Positions 8,039-17,141 of a stretch of DNA of 38,258 nucleotides are shown here, piece by piece. Below the pieces are notes generated by a model. That model made no database searches and was not told the DNA's origin. It saw only the letters and a list, made by a program, of their open reading frames with translations. The DNA is from Aneurinibacillus terranovensis DSM 18919. GTDB taxonomy: Bacteria; Bacillota; Bacilli; Aneurinibacillales; Aneurinibacillaceae. A program made the translations under genes and the position numbers. The stretch covers positions 1-38,258 of the forward strand of contig NZ_AUMJ01000057.1 in NCBI RefSeq assembly GCF_000430625.1, given 5' to 3'. The stretch's first letter is position 1. The number at the start of each line of letters is the position of its first letter.

Positions 8039-8722
8039 TTAATAATGATTCCCACCCAAAATTTGTATGTAAGTTCTAACGTAATTCATACCATTTCCGT
8101 GAAGTTGAGTATTCCAATAACTACCTAAATCGACAATACGATCTCCATAGTATTTTTGATTTGGTCCGAAGTCAGTACGGCCCGCACTAATAGCATAAGT
8201 TTGATTCTCTAAATTTCTAATACGAACAGGGTCTCCCTTTTTTACATCTGACCAGTAATAAGGTACGGCGCATCCGGTTGACCCGTTATCCGTAAATGTA
8301 GATACATAACCATATGTTGTTAAATACAATGTTCCACCACTAGTATCTTTATCTCCAAGTAAATGTCTACCCCATGAATTAGGATCACTAGCATACATTA
8401 AGATAGGATTATACTCCGTATCTACCCGAACGCCAGAAATTTTCGCGATACTATCTGGTGCTGTTCTTAAATCCAGCTTATTTTCCGATAAACTTTTCAA
8501 AACATTAGCTGGTCGTTTAACGTTTTCATGGTCTTTCAGGTAATATTGTTGATCCAATTTTGTTAGTTGATCATTTATCTTTTGAAATTCTGCTGGTGTT
8601 GCTTCCCCAGCAACCATTTTTGCTTCCTCTGAGGTAGTAGGTTCAGCTGCATAAACGGATAAAGAATTTGCAATCAATCCTGCTAAAGTTAAACTTAAGG
8701 CTAAATACTTTCTAAAATTCAT
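8039..8722 (-). CDS. Secreted protein with a putative double-psi beta-barrel (RlpA/3D-like) C-terminus
   Basis: About 227 residues from ATG 8722, with GGAGAG nine bases upstream; a TTG two codons earlier is less likely. A clear signal peptide (RK, then a hydrophobic stretch, then VYA|AEP at about residue 25) sends it outside. The N-terminal half is charged and helical. The C-terminal half has GDPVRIRNLENQTYAI, a TDFGP motif, GDRIVDLGSYWNTQL and a closing strand YVRTYIQILGG. This order mirrors RlpA/3D barrels (V-R-V-x-N, D-x-GP, R-I-I-D-L-S, V-x-V-x-V-L), where the Asp is catalytic in lytic transglycosylases. That would make it a cell-wall enzyme, but this is inference from pattern only. Confidence 0.65.
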   Translation of the reverse strand: MNFRKYLALSLTLAGLIANSLSVYAAEPTTSEEAKMVAGEATPAEFQKINDQLTKLDQQYYLKDHENVKRPANVLKSLSENKLDLRTAPDSIAKISGVRVDTEYNPILMYASDPNSWGRHLLGDKDTSGGTLYLTTYGYVSTFTDNGSTGCAVPYYWSDVKKGDPVRIRNLENQTYAISAGRTDFGPNQKYYGDRIVDLGSYWNTQLHGNGMNYVRTYIQILGGNHY

Positions 8723-9049
8723 CTGCAAACACTCTCCATTTGGAAAATTTATTTTATGATAGAATTTTATGGATTAAATTTACCATAAAAAGTAATAAAA
8801 TGAACCGGGTAATTGGAATCAATTTCTAAAAAAATAGTATAATCTAAATACCTATTTAAATCTGCTCGAAATTAACCTGGTTAAATTTTAGATATTATTA
8901 ATTCAGTAGAATATTTCCTGTTTTTATTGAACAATCTTTAATTTTTTGTCTCTTCACCTTTTTTGTGCCGCGAGGCCTAGGTTTCATATATTAGCACTAA
9001 AAAAGATGTGGCTATCCCAAAAGTGGAGTCCGATATTATCAAACCTCAA
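8723..9049. other. AT-rich gene-free stretch
   Basis: About 330 bases, very AT-rich. It must contain the promoter of the secreted-protein gene; on the minus strand a TATACT-like -10 occurs around 8840, but I cannot pair it with a convincing -35. GGCTATCCCAAAAGT at 9011-9025 resembles the terminal repeats of some insertion sequences, but no partner end or transposase fragment is visible. Confidence 0.3.
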
Positions 9050-9085
9050 AAAAGGACTCCTATCATTATAAAAAGTGATAGGAGC
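9048..9085 (-). terminator. Intrinsic terminator of the MBL-fold hydrolase gene
   Basis: CTCCTATCA (9058-9066) pairs with TGATAGGAG (9077-9085); the minus-strand transcript then runs into TCCTTTTTTGAGG. It lies about 65 bases beyond the hydrolase stop codon. Confidence 0.75.
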
Positions 9086-9150
9086 CCTTTAATTTTTGGG
9101 GCTATTTTAATGTAAAAGTGGGGCTGAAAATTTTAGAAAAGTTCTTATTA

Positions 9151-10122
9151 CTATAGCACTCGGTACAACACAGGATCTTCTCCGTCCACATTAGATCTTG
9201 CAATTTTGCCTTCAGCGACCAAATAATTCAGGTGGGACAGGGTTTCCCCTATGGCAAAACGCTGTTCATGCACGCTTAGCACCCTTGTGAATAGAGCATT
9301 GGACACTTCCCAAGCTGTCATTTCCCCTTTGATGGATTCCAGGACAAACGCAAGCCGCTCCTCGTGATGCTGCAGCAATTCATTTATCCGCTCCGCAGCA
9401 TCGGTAAAGATCGGACCGTGCCCGGGAAGAACAAGCTTTATTTGCAATCCCTGAATTTTTTTCAAAGATTGCAAATACGCGGCAAGCGGGTTCTCATCCC
9501 CATATCCATGGCATGAAACATTGGGGGTGATTTTTTTTAAAAGATGGTCGCCGGCGATCAGGACTTTTTCTTCATGATTATAGAAACACATATGCCCGTC
9601 AGCATGGCCGGGTGTATGAATCGCCTGAAAGTCTAGTTCACCTATCCGGTACCATTGTCCCTCGGCAATTTCACCGTTTATGGAAGGAAAAGGGCGGACT
9701 CTGTTGTAAAACGAATGATCATCCGCTGAGAGGGCGTCAATCATTGATTCCGGGAAACCTGCCTTCCGATACAAGCGCCGGTTTTTTGCGAGATTGTCCT
9801 CCGTCCAGACAGAGAAAGCATGGACTTGTCCCGACTGGCTCATTTGCACCGTGGCACCTGTCCACTCCTGCAGGCTTCCCGCAAAGCCAAAATGGTCCGG
9901 GTGATAATGGGTAAGCACGATGTTTTTAACATTTGCCGACTTTATTTGATAATCAATAAAAGCCTTCGCCCATGCTTCCTTCGTCTTCGATTCGTTCAAT
10001 CCCGCATCGATAATCTGCCACCCTTCTCCCTCTCTTGCCAGATAACAATGCACATGGTTTAAACGAAAGGGCAGCGGTACCGTTACCTGGTACAGCCCGT
10101 ACTTTTTTAACACACTCTCCAT
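9151..10122 (-). CDS. MBL-fold metallo-hydrolase, glyoxalase II-like
   Basis: 323 residues from ATG 10122 with AGAGGAGAG upstream. The zinc motif THYHPDH (His72, His74, Asp76, His77) is complete, followed by further ligands in HTPGHADGHMCFY, GDHLL and LPGHGPIF. The C-terminal 80 residues form a helical wHTH-like tail (LFTRVLSVHEQRFAIGETLSHLNYLVAEGKI), as in LACTB2/YflN-type hydrolases, which act on thioesters, nucleic acids or lactones. No signal peptide, so cytosolic. It is a single-gene unit with a strong terminator, oriented away from the decayed glycerophosphodiesterase gene. Substrate not predictable. Confidence 0.85.
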   Translation of the reverse strand: MESVLKKYGLYQVTVPLPFRLNHVHCYLAREGEGWQIIDAGLNESKTKEAWAKAFIDYQIKSANVKNIVLTHYHPDHFGFAGSLQEWTGATVQMSQSGQVHAFSVWTEDNLAKNRRLYRKAGFPESMIDALSADDHSFYNRVRPFPSINGEIAEGQWYRIGELDFQAIHTPGHADGHMCFYNHEEKVLIAGDHLLKKITPNVSCHGYGDENPLAAYLQSLKKIQGLQIKLVLPGHGPIFTDAAERINELLQHHEERLAFVLESIKGEMTAWEVSNALFTRVLSVHEQRFAIGETLSHLNYLVAEGKIARSNVDGEDPVLYRVL

Positions 10123-10335
10123 GTATATGTCTCTCCTCTATGCGATTTCAAATTTTTATCCTTTATCCTATTTTACCATTACTTTACGTAAATACCGTAT
10201 GAAATGCATAGCACATAAATTGAACTTTAAGTTGTAAAAGTAATACAAGCAGCGTAAGTAATAATAAAAGACTGCGGATACGCACGCAATCTTTTTTCCC
10301 GAACTTTTCGCCTTATGTAAAGGAGGATTCCCCCT

Positions 10336-10915
10336 GTGAAAAACGCATGTATTGCCCACCGTGGATGGTCCGGCAGGGCTCCGGAAAATACGCTCGCAGC
10401 AATCAAGAAAGCCATTTATCACCCGGCGATTGATGGGATTGAAATCGATGTACAGATGTCTCTTGACGGTGTACCCGTCGTCATCCACGATTACACACTG
10501 GAACGCACGACAACAGGAACCGGCTATGTCGGATCGTATACATTGACTGAGCTGAAAAAATTAGACGCCGGTACATGGTTTAGCTCTTCTTTTGCCGGCG
10601 AGACCATCCCAACCTTGGAGGAAGTCCTGAGCTAGTTAAAGACCGAAAAATATTAAACATTGAAGTTAAACGAGCGTAGGCGGTACCCCAGTCCTTATCC
10701 TCGAACAATTGGAAGCAACAGGGGCGGCCGTTTTATCCATGAACTATTTTGATTTAAATGAACCGTTTATTCGTCCTCTAATCAACAGCGGCATTGAATT
10801 CGTTGCCTGGACAGTAGACCGGCCGGAGCATATCAGACAGGTGGCAGCACTCGACAGCCGAATCACAATATGTACCAACCATCCGGATCGGATGTTTTCC
10901 TGTTTCGAATCGTAA
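10336..10915 (+). pseudogene. Glycerophosphodiester phosphodiesterase, broken by frameshift and deletion
   Basis: Starts at GTG 10336 behind AAAGGAGG. The first 99 codons give a canonical GDPD opening: CIAHRGWSGRAPENT, GIEIDVQMSLDGVPVVIHD (catalytic E and D present) and LDAGTWFSSSFAGETIPTLEEVL. A base is missing near 10630, so the frame stops at TAG. In the next frame ELVKDRKILNIEVKRA follows for 16 codons and stops again. After that about 60-70 residues are absent, and a third stretch from about 10682 encodes the C-terminus (VLSMNYFDLNEPFI, GIEFVAWTVDRPEHI, ICTNHPDRM). An intact enzyme would be about 240 residues, releasing glycerol-3-phosphate from glycerophosphodiesters. Non-functional as read. 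Confidence 0.85.
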
Positions 10916-11303
10916 AGCAGTGTCTTCTTGGCTTGCTTCGCAACGGAAATCGCTTCGGCGGAATAGTCTTTCGCTTCCACCGCTTTATCTGCAATCTGCT
11001 GGATTGATTTAGACGCTTCCTGAGCGATAGATGATATTACCTGCGATTTTTCCTGGATTTTGTCCACAAATCCCTGCGAATCCTTTTTTAACTCTTTCGC
11101 CATATCGAGGGTAAAGTCTTTGACTGTCACAGCCGAGCTCGCCACATTCGAACGCGCGTTTCGATCCATTAGGAGAACGGTGGCAGCTCCGGCAAGCGAC
11201 CTGCAAAAACACCAAAGAGAAGTTTTCCATAACCCGAACTTGTATCACTAATGGAACTTGCTGAATTCATCGTATTCACTGTATTCATTTCATTGTGCAT
11301 CAT
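10916..11303 (-). pseudogene. YtxH-like general-stress protein, frameshifted
   Basis: A GAAGGAGG site precedes ATG 11303/11300. The first frame gives MMHNEMNTVNTMNS and GYGKLLFGVFAGR, the glycine-rich membrane start of YtxH proteins, then goes out of frame near 11200. One base over, the frame reads AGAATVLLMDRNARSN and continues through a long helical region (MAKELKKDSQGFVDKIQEKS, AEAISVAKQAKKTLL). The helical frame then runs without a stop into the antisense of the GDPD pseudogene, so the original 3' end also appears lost. YtxH proteins are small membrane-anchored stress proteins of unknown biochemistry. Confidence 0.7.
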
Positions 11304-11399
11304 GAATCCTCCTTCTTTCAGGTATTGGGATTTATTTATTCATTACATACCCTGATAAAGAAAGAGTAAAACTTCACGATGCCGTAAAGCAATCCGTTT

Positions 11400-12996
11400 T
11401 TAATGATGGGTTTTAAACTGGTTGGTTATTTCCTCAAGCGTGTTTGCCAGTTCATTTAGGGCTTCCGCATCTTTGGCAATCTGGTGGGAGGCAGCCGCCT
11501 GCTCCAGGCTAACTGCACTGACCTGCTGCGCCCCGGCGGAAGCTTCCTCCGTTACACCGGCGATGGCTTCTACATTGGCCCCAACCTTTGCGCTTTTATC
11601 TTCAAGCAGATTCATTGAACTTACAAGCTCATGCGCCTGTTTCACCGCTTTATCGATGGACGTGTTAATTAACGTGAAAGATTGAGCGGTTGTTTCCACC
11701 ATTTTTACACCATCGCTGACATTACCCTGTCCGTCTTCAATGGAGCGGATAGCCAGATGCGTTTGCTTCTGCGTATCCACAACGATTTGTTCGATGTTGC
11801 GGGCCGCATGTGAGGTCTCTTCAGCCAGCTTTCGGACTTCCTCGGCAACGACCGCGAATCCTTTCCCGTGTTCTCCGGCCCTCGCCGCTTCGATACTGGC
11901 ATTCAAGGCAAGCAGGTTTGTCTGTGTGGCAATATTGGTGATTAATTGGACTATCTCGTTAATTTCTTTTGTTTTCTCCCCGAGTTCACGCATCAGCGAA
12001 ACGTTATGTTCTACCGTATCATTTATTTCTGTCATTTTATCCATCGTATTTTTCGCTTCCAGCTGACCCAGCTCGGAAGTATGGCGCGCTTCATTAAATA
12101 TGCTGAGCATTTCATTCGTAATCATATTCACTTGTTTGATGGTGTCAACCATATCACTGATTTCACCCGATATTTCCTGAACGGATACAGAAATATCGGT
12201 TGTCCCATTGGCAAGGTCAGAAATCGTGATGGCGACCTGTTCCGCCGCGTCCTTTGTTTCTTTGCTGCTGATTTCCATGGTTTCAGAAGATACCTTTAAG
12301 CTTTGGGAGGCTTCTTTTACTTTTAGAAGCAGCCCCTGCATGCTGTCGACCATATCATTAAAATACTGACTGAGCTGGCCTACCTCATCTTTGGAATGCA
12401 CCAATGTTTTTGTCGTAAGGTCACCTTCCGCAAGCCGCTGGGTTAGCTGACTCAATCGTTGAATCGGTCGGACGAGCCGGGTAGAGAAAACGACAAGAAC
12501 AAAAATGGTAAAAATAAGAACAAGCGCCGCTGTTACAAATGAGAGCTTGGCCAGGTAAGATATCTGCGAAGTTGCCTCACTCACCGGTGCTGTAATGACG
12601 ATTCCCCAATCAGCCAGGCTGCATTTTTTGTAAAACGCGTACTTATCGATCCCATCAAACGTATATTCAATAAACCCGCTCTTTCCCTGCATCGTAAGAT
12701 CAATGGCATCGGACAACTCTTTGCTGCCAATGCTATGTAAGTTAAACTTCAAAATATATTCTGCTTTAGGGTGGGCAATGGCAGTTCCCTGGTTGTTAAA
12801 CATATAGGCGTATCCTGTTTGACCCAATTTTTGTGATTTCACGACTTCGCTAAGCTTGTCCGCAAGAATCGTTCCACCAAGCACTCCTACAACTTTATTC
12901 CCCTGATAAAGCGGACTTGACACGACAACAACCATCTTATTGGTAGCCCTTGATATTAACGGGTCGGTTACCACGGTCTTTCCCTGCATGCTTTCT
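11400..12996 (-). pseudogene. Methyl-accepting chemotaxis protein, C-terminal part (split by IS element)
   Basis: 532 codons downstream of the insertion (529 from the first ATG at 12989). Contents in order: the end of a Cache-type sensor domain ([50 protein letters not shown]), transmembrane helix 2 ([19 protein letters not shown]), a HAMP domain ([18 protein letters not shown]) and the full signalling domain with the CheA/CheW-contacting tip [47 protein letters not shown]. Joined to the N-terminal part it makes a 658-residue receptor of normal length. As separated, this half lacks TM1 and most of the ligand-binding domain. Confidence 0.9.
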
Positions 12997-13108
12997 GTGA
13001 ACTACCCGCCACCTACGCTTCGCTTAGAGGTGGGGGCTTCTAAGGTAGTCGTACCTAACGGTACGAAATTTACTTAGCTATCGAGCCTATTCCATGCTCT
13101 ATCTATGA
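12980..13108 (-). ncRNA. Putative reRNA (omega RNA) of the TnpB element, with guide in flanking mcp DNA
   Basis: TnpB proteins use an RNA made from the 3' end of tnpB and the element's right end, with the guide supplied by the DNA just beyond the element. Here the right end carries two strong hairpins: TCGTACC/GGTACGA (13049-13066) and a CCACCT/AGGTGG-based stem (13005-13037). The element then ends GTAGTTCAC at 12997. The guide would begin AGAAAGCATGCAGGG, which is mcp sequence. Structure is visible; expression and the exact 5' end are inferred. Confidence 0.55.
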
Positions 13109-14215
13109 TTAGGCTAACAGTCGCAGCCCTTCGTTTTTGATATTGATCGAAGCATTCCAATCCCTGTCTATCACAAGCCCGCATTCGCATTGAAATACAC
13201 GTTCGGAAAGAGACAACTTCTCTTTCACTTGACCACAACTTGAACAAGTCTTAGAAGATGGAAACCACTTATTTATTTTGATAAGTTTCTTCCCTTGCCC
13301 TTCCAACTTGTATTGGAGAAATGTCGTAAACATGCCCCATGCATTATCGGCAACACTTTTGCCGAAGTTGAGTGCTTGTGACATTCCCTTCATGTTGAGG
13401 TCTTCAATAACCACGCAGTCATACCGTTTCGGTAATTTGTGCGATTCTTTATGCAGAAAGTCTTTCCGCTGGTTTGCAATCTTTTCGTGTAGCTTTGCTA
13501 CTTTCAATCGCTGTTTGTGCCAACGATTAGACCCTTTATTTCTGCGTGACAAAATACGCTGTTCTTTCGCTAATTTTTCTAAGGCTTGACGATAGAAACG
13601 AGGGTAATTGGTTTTCTTACCTTCTTCGCTATCAACAAATAACCCATTCATGGAAAAATCTAAACCAACAACGGCTTGTACTTCTTTTTGTATTGGTTGA
13701 TGTTCATATTCTGTGAGAACTGAAATATAGTATTGTCCTGTTTTTGTTCGAGAAACCGTACAAGACTTGATGATATGATGAGGCGGAATTTCTCGATGTT
13801 GTTTGATTTTGACAAGTTTGAGTTTCGGTAATTTGATGTAGCCATCCAACAGCATAATGTTTCCGTTGACCACATTGGTTGTATACGACTGTCTTGCCTT
13901 ACGGCTTTTGAACTTTGGAAATTCAGCACGACCAGAAAAGAAGCTCTTGTATGCCTTTTGCAAATGGAGTTGAGCATTTGCCAACGCAAGACTGTCTACT
14001 TCTTTGAGCCACGCGAACTCCTTTTTGTATTTAGCAGGAGTCGGAAATTTTTGTTTTTTCAACATTTCCTTGTCGTCCTTGAATTGCTCATACATTTCCT
14101 TTCGTTCAGCCAGCATTTTGTTGTAGACAAAACGAACACAACCGAAGGTTTTTGCAAGAAGTTGTTCTTGTTTTTTTGTTGGGTACAGACGGAACTTATA
14201 GGCTTTGTTTGCCAT
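13109..14215 (-). CDS. tnpB: RNA-guided nuclease TnpB (IS605 OrfB family)
   Basis: 368 residues, full length, beginning MANKAYKFRLYPTKKQE. The RuvC-like active site is complete: Asp186 in AVVGLDFSMNG, Glu271 in VVIEDLNMKGM and the acidic pair Asp350/Asp352 in IDRDWNASINI. A zinc ribbon lies between them (C324-x2-C327, C343-x-C345). The N-terminal HTH/WED-type part is normal. TnpB is the ancestor of Cas12: it cuts double-stranded DNA matching its reRNA next to a short 5' motif and helps the element persist. GGGG precedes the ATG. Its partner transposase gene tnpA is decayed, so this copy could act but should not move by itself. Confidence 0.93.
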   Translation of the reverse strand: MANKAYKFRLYPTKKQEQLLAKTFGCVRFVYNKMLAERKEMYEQFKDDKEMLKKQKFPTPAKYKKEFAWLKEVDSLALANAQLHLQKAYKSFFSGRAEFPKFKSRKARQSYTTNVVNGNIMLLDGYIKLPKLKLVKIKQHREIPPHHIIKSCTVSRTKTGQYYISVLTEYEHQPIQKEVQAVVGLDFSMNGLFVDSEEGKKTNYPRFYRQALEKLAKEQRILSRRNKGSNRWHKQRLKVAKLHEKIANQRKDFLHKESHKLPKRYDCVVIEDLNMKGMSQALNFGKSVADNAWGMFTTFLQYKLEGQGKKLIKINKWFPSSKTCSSCGQVKEKLSLSERVFQCECGLVIDRDWNASINIKNEGLRLLA

Positions 14216-14226
14216 ATCAAATCCCC

Positions 14227-14487
14227 TTACTTCATTCCTTGTTGATATTCTATATATTTCTTTATCACTTCAATAGGCGAACCGCCTTTTGTAAGTAAGC
14301 AAAAACTTCTTGACCAAAAATATTCTTTCCAAAGTTTTCTTTATCGAACAAACATATCTTTTGCCTAGTCAGATAGAGTGTCATCCATTGCTTTTCTACG
14401 AATTTAACGACCAAAACAAGATGATAATACAATGAGAATATCGAATGATTATTATTGTCTAAATCCGTTGATATAACAGCCTTTCAT
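14227..14487 (-). pseudogene. tnpA: Remnant of Y1 transposase gene tnpA
   Basis: ATG at 14487, then one extra base at codon 3; in the corrected frame it reads AVISTDLDNNNHSIFSLYYH and LVLVVKF, the TnpA opening. At the other end, another frame gives EYFWSRSFCLLTKGGSPIEV and IKKYIEYQQGMK with a stop at 14229-14227, the TnpA end including the tyrosine-bearing helix. Only 261 bp separate them, against about 400 bp in intact genes, and the metal-binding HUH motif is gone. The stop lies 11 bases before the tnpB ATG, the normal tnpA-tnpB arrangement. Confidence 0.8.
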
Positions 14488-14546
14488 TTATCTAAGACTG
14501 ATTATATCATTACACAAAAAGGGAAACAACTTTAGGCTACTCCTAA

Positions 14547-14616
14547 CCGAAATTCATCTCCCACTTTCACTGGCGCTGTCGCACCTTCACGTTTAGAAGT
14601 GGGAGACTTCTTTCGG
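14547..14616. repeat. Left-end hairpin of the IS200/IS605 element
   Basis: CCGAAA (14547-14552) pairs with TTTCGG (14611-14616), and ATCTCCCACTT (14556-14566) with AAGTGGGAGA (14597-14606). This subterminal imperfect palindrome is what the family's transposase recognises; it stops seven bases short of the border at 14623. Confidence 0.75.
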
Positions 14617-14623
14617 AATAATG

Positions 14624-15003
14624 TTAAAATAGGGACGGTCTGAAATATCAACGGCTTTTCCCATAGAGGTTACGACGTTTTTTCCCGTTCCGTTATTTGA
14701 AACAAAAAACATCTCGAAGTCATGGTGTGCCTGCAATTGCTTCATAAAAAAATCGATTTGTTTCTGTGGGATATGGCCATTAACTTCGTCGGAATTGGCC
14801 ATGGTCGTGATAATATTCATTTTGTCCTGTACCCAATCATCGACTCTGCCCTGAATAAATGTCAGTTTGTTTGCCGCTTCTTCCTGAAAATTCGTTGTTA
14901 AAAATTCTTGTGCCTTATAGTGGTTGATATAGGCGATTACGCTCAACGATACAATGAAAATAGGAATAATAAGAAGTAAGAGCTTTGATCGAAGCGTTTT
15001 CAT
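14624..15003 (-). pseudogene. Methyl-accepting chemotaxis protein, N-terminal part (split by IS element)
   Basis: 126 codons upstream of the insertion. They contain TM1 (LLLLIIPIFIVSLSVIAYI, residues about 8-26) and the first part of a Cache sensor domain (LTTNFQEEAANKLTFIQGRV, FFVSNNGTGKNVVTSMGKAV, DISDRPYF). The split codon AA|A (14625-14624 plus 12996) encodes the lysine after PYF in the reconstructed protein. As it stands, translation runs ten codons into the element and stops at 14593. The mcp promoter must lie in 15004-15178, an AT-rich interval where I can assign nothing firmly. Confidence 0.88.
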
Positions 15004-15178
15004 ATTTCCTCCTTACATAAAAGTTGTTTAATTATCATCATTCGCTTGTTAGATGTCGAATAAGATAGAATGTTGTTATTCTTAATACTATTCAATTATA
15101 GTAAATACGACTTATCAAATCAAGCATACTAACCCGGATATTTAGTTAATTGTAACTACTTATTGAAGAATCATACAT

Positions 15179-15217
15179 AAAGAAGGCCGCTCTATTGAAA
15201 TGAGCAGCCTTCTTTAC
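15179..15217. terminator. Bidirectional terminator between mcp and the RND operon
   Basis: AAAGAAGGCcGCTC (15179-15192) pairs with GAGCaGCCTTCTTT (15202-15215), a 13-14-bp stem six bases beyond the stop codon of the RND gene. Confidence 0.8.
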
Positions 15218-15220
15218 AAC

Positions 15221-17141
15221 CTACATATTTACCTGCTTATCCATGGTGTTTGGTTCCCGATAGAGGGCGGCGTTCTTCCTTTGTCTTTTCTCTTTATAAA
15301 TAGCAAGCACCGTATAAAGCGAAGGAACGACAATAAGCGTAAGCATGGTGGAGAATAGGAGCCCCGCAATAATTGTGACCGCCAGCGGTTTAAATAAAAC
15401 CTCTCCCGAGAACGCCAGCGGAAGCAGACCCGCAACGGCGGTCATCGTAGTTAGCAGAATCGGGCACAGCCTGGCCTCTCTGGCAGAAATCACCGCTTGC
15501 CTCAACTCTATACCCTCGCGGCGGGCCTCCTCAATAAATTCAATAAGAACAATCCCATTTCGCACAACGATACCGGACAGTGAAATCGCACCCATCATCG
15601 TCATAAATCCGAGCGGAGTCTGCGTAACAAACAGCCCGATTAAGCTTCCCGCCAGTGCGAGAAAGATGGTACTCATCACGAGCAGCGGAAGGCTAAGCGA
15701 ATAAAACTGAATGGCCATCAGGGTAATAATGAGGAAAACGACAACGATGGAAAGCTTGCCCATATCAATAAAGATACCGGTCTGCTCTGATGTTTCCCCG
15801 CCCACTTCCCACCGGTATCCTTCCGGGAAGGAGACTTTGTTTAGCAGCGGTTTAATTTGATTCATGACTTCGGTGGCTGTACGCCCCTTTACATTACAAA
15901 ACACTTCCACTTCCCTTGAGAGATTGCGATGCGGAATCTTTGCTATTGTGAACGCCGGTTTGATGCTGACCAGTTCAGAAAGAGGAATTTGCACACCGCG
16001 TGCGTTGGTGACACTTAGCCTCTGAAACACGGTAAAAGGATTTTCCTTGGCCTTCTCGGAATACATTTTTATATCAAATAAATCCTTTCCGCTATCGAAC
16101 TGACTGACGGTTATCCCTTCCCCGACAAGGCGGAGGGTGCGGGACAAATCCGTATAGTTCACAAGCTTCTGCGACCCTTTCATTCTGGGAATACACAGAT
16201 TCCTTTTTTGCCCAGGCAGGCAGCGACTTATCTAAAGAATGCATCATCGCATCCACACTGCGCTGAAGCGAGGGGACGTCATTCCCGATTTCCGCAGTGA
16301 TGCTGAGCGATACGCTTGGTTTTCCATTGTGATAGGCATAAAGTGTAGGCTTGACGGTTGTAAGCGTAACATGGCCCACATCTTTTAAATAGACCGGAAA
16401 GCCGTCAGCTGTACGCGCTACAATGACTTGATTTAATTCATCCGGGTTGTGGGATTCAGCAAGTTTAAGCTGGTATGTACGGTCATTGACGTCGAAATCA
16501 CCAATCGGCATCTTTTCATTCTCCGTTTTAACGGCATTCATCACCTGACCCCAGGTAATGCCGTACTGCTGGAGGCGCGGGGTATCAATATCTACCCTCA
16601 CTTCCTGGTCTGGCAGCCCATCAATAACTACATCCGCCACACCGGGAATCGTGCGGAGCTGATCCTTCCATGTCTTCAGCATATCCCGCAGACTGTAGAG
16701 CTGTTCCCGGCTATCGGCGGCAATGTTAAACGTTTGTATAAAGGTACGGTTTAAATCATCCTGGATGACAGGCTGTTTCGCATCCGCGGGCAAATCTGCT
16801 TCAGCATCTTTGACTTTCTTGCGTAGTTCGTCCCATTTCTGTTTGGGATCCACCCCATCTTTCACTTCTACGACAATATTGGAAACGCCTAAGCTGGATG
16901 TCGAGGAAATGGATTTTAGATCCTGAAGTTCGTTGATTCGCTCTTCGATTTTTTTTGTCACAGTTTGCTCTACCTTTTCAGGGGTCGCGCCGGGATACAC
17001 GGTTGTTACCGTCGCTATGTTCACGACAATATCCGGTTCTTCCTGCTTTGGCAGTTGAAAAAAGCTTAGAAATCCTACCATAACAATCATGACGAAAAAG
17101 AGAATCGTTATTTTTTGTTTTTTGATGATATATTCGATCAC
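15221..17141 (-). pseudogene. RND-family efflux permease with large internal deletion
   Basis: The first 335 or so codons from ATG 17141 are a normal RND start: TM1 (KITILFFVMIVMVGFLSFF), QEEPDIVVNIATVTTVYPGA and the porter subdomains. The frame then runs out near 16180. A second frame (16183-15221) matches only the last third of such proteins: part of the second porter region, TM8-TM12 and motifs PLGFMTMMGAISLSGIVVRN and ARLCPILLTTMTAVAGLLPL. About 380 residues are missing, including TM2-TM7 and the TM4 acidic residues essential for proton flow. An intact pump would be about 1000 residues. The gene overlaps the adaptor gene by 4 bp, so it was the second gene of the pump operon. Confidence 0.88.

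Larger units (their letters stand above)
12997..14623 (-). mobile_element. IS200/IS605-family element with intact tnpB and decayed tnpA
   Basis: 1627 bp. The left end (on the minus strand) starts at 14623 directly after TTTAA (14628-14624). It carries a subterminal hairpin. The right end stops at 12997 after a second hairpin and GTTCAC. I set these borders because removing exactly this segment rebuilds an in-frame mcp with DRPYFKESMQGK, the expected sensor-domain sequence, and because the family inserts 3' of a short target without target duplication. Left flank plus right flank gives TTTAA then AGAAAGC. No direct repeat is needed to explain the junctions. Confidence 0.85.

Noticed and set aside
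9011-9025. GGCTATCCCAAAAGT as an insertion-sequence terminal repeat
   Set aside because: No partner inverted repeat, target duplication or transposase fragment nearby.
14593-15003. The N-terminal chemoreceptor ORF as a complete short sensor protein
   Set aside because: Its last ten codons are element sequence, and excising the element joins it in frame to the C-terminal part.
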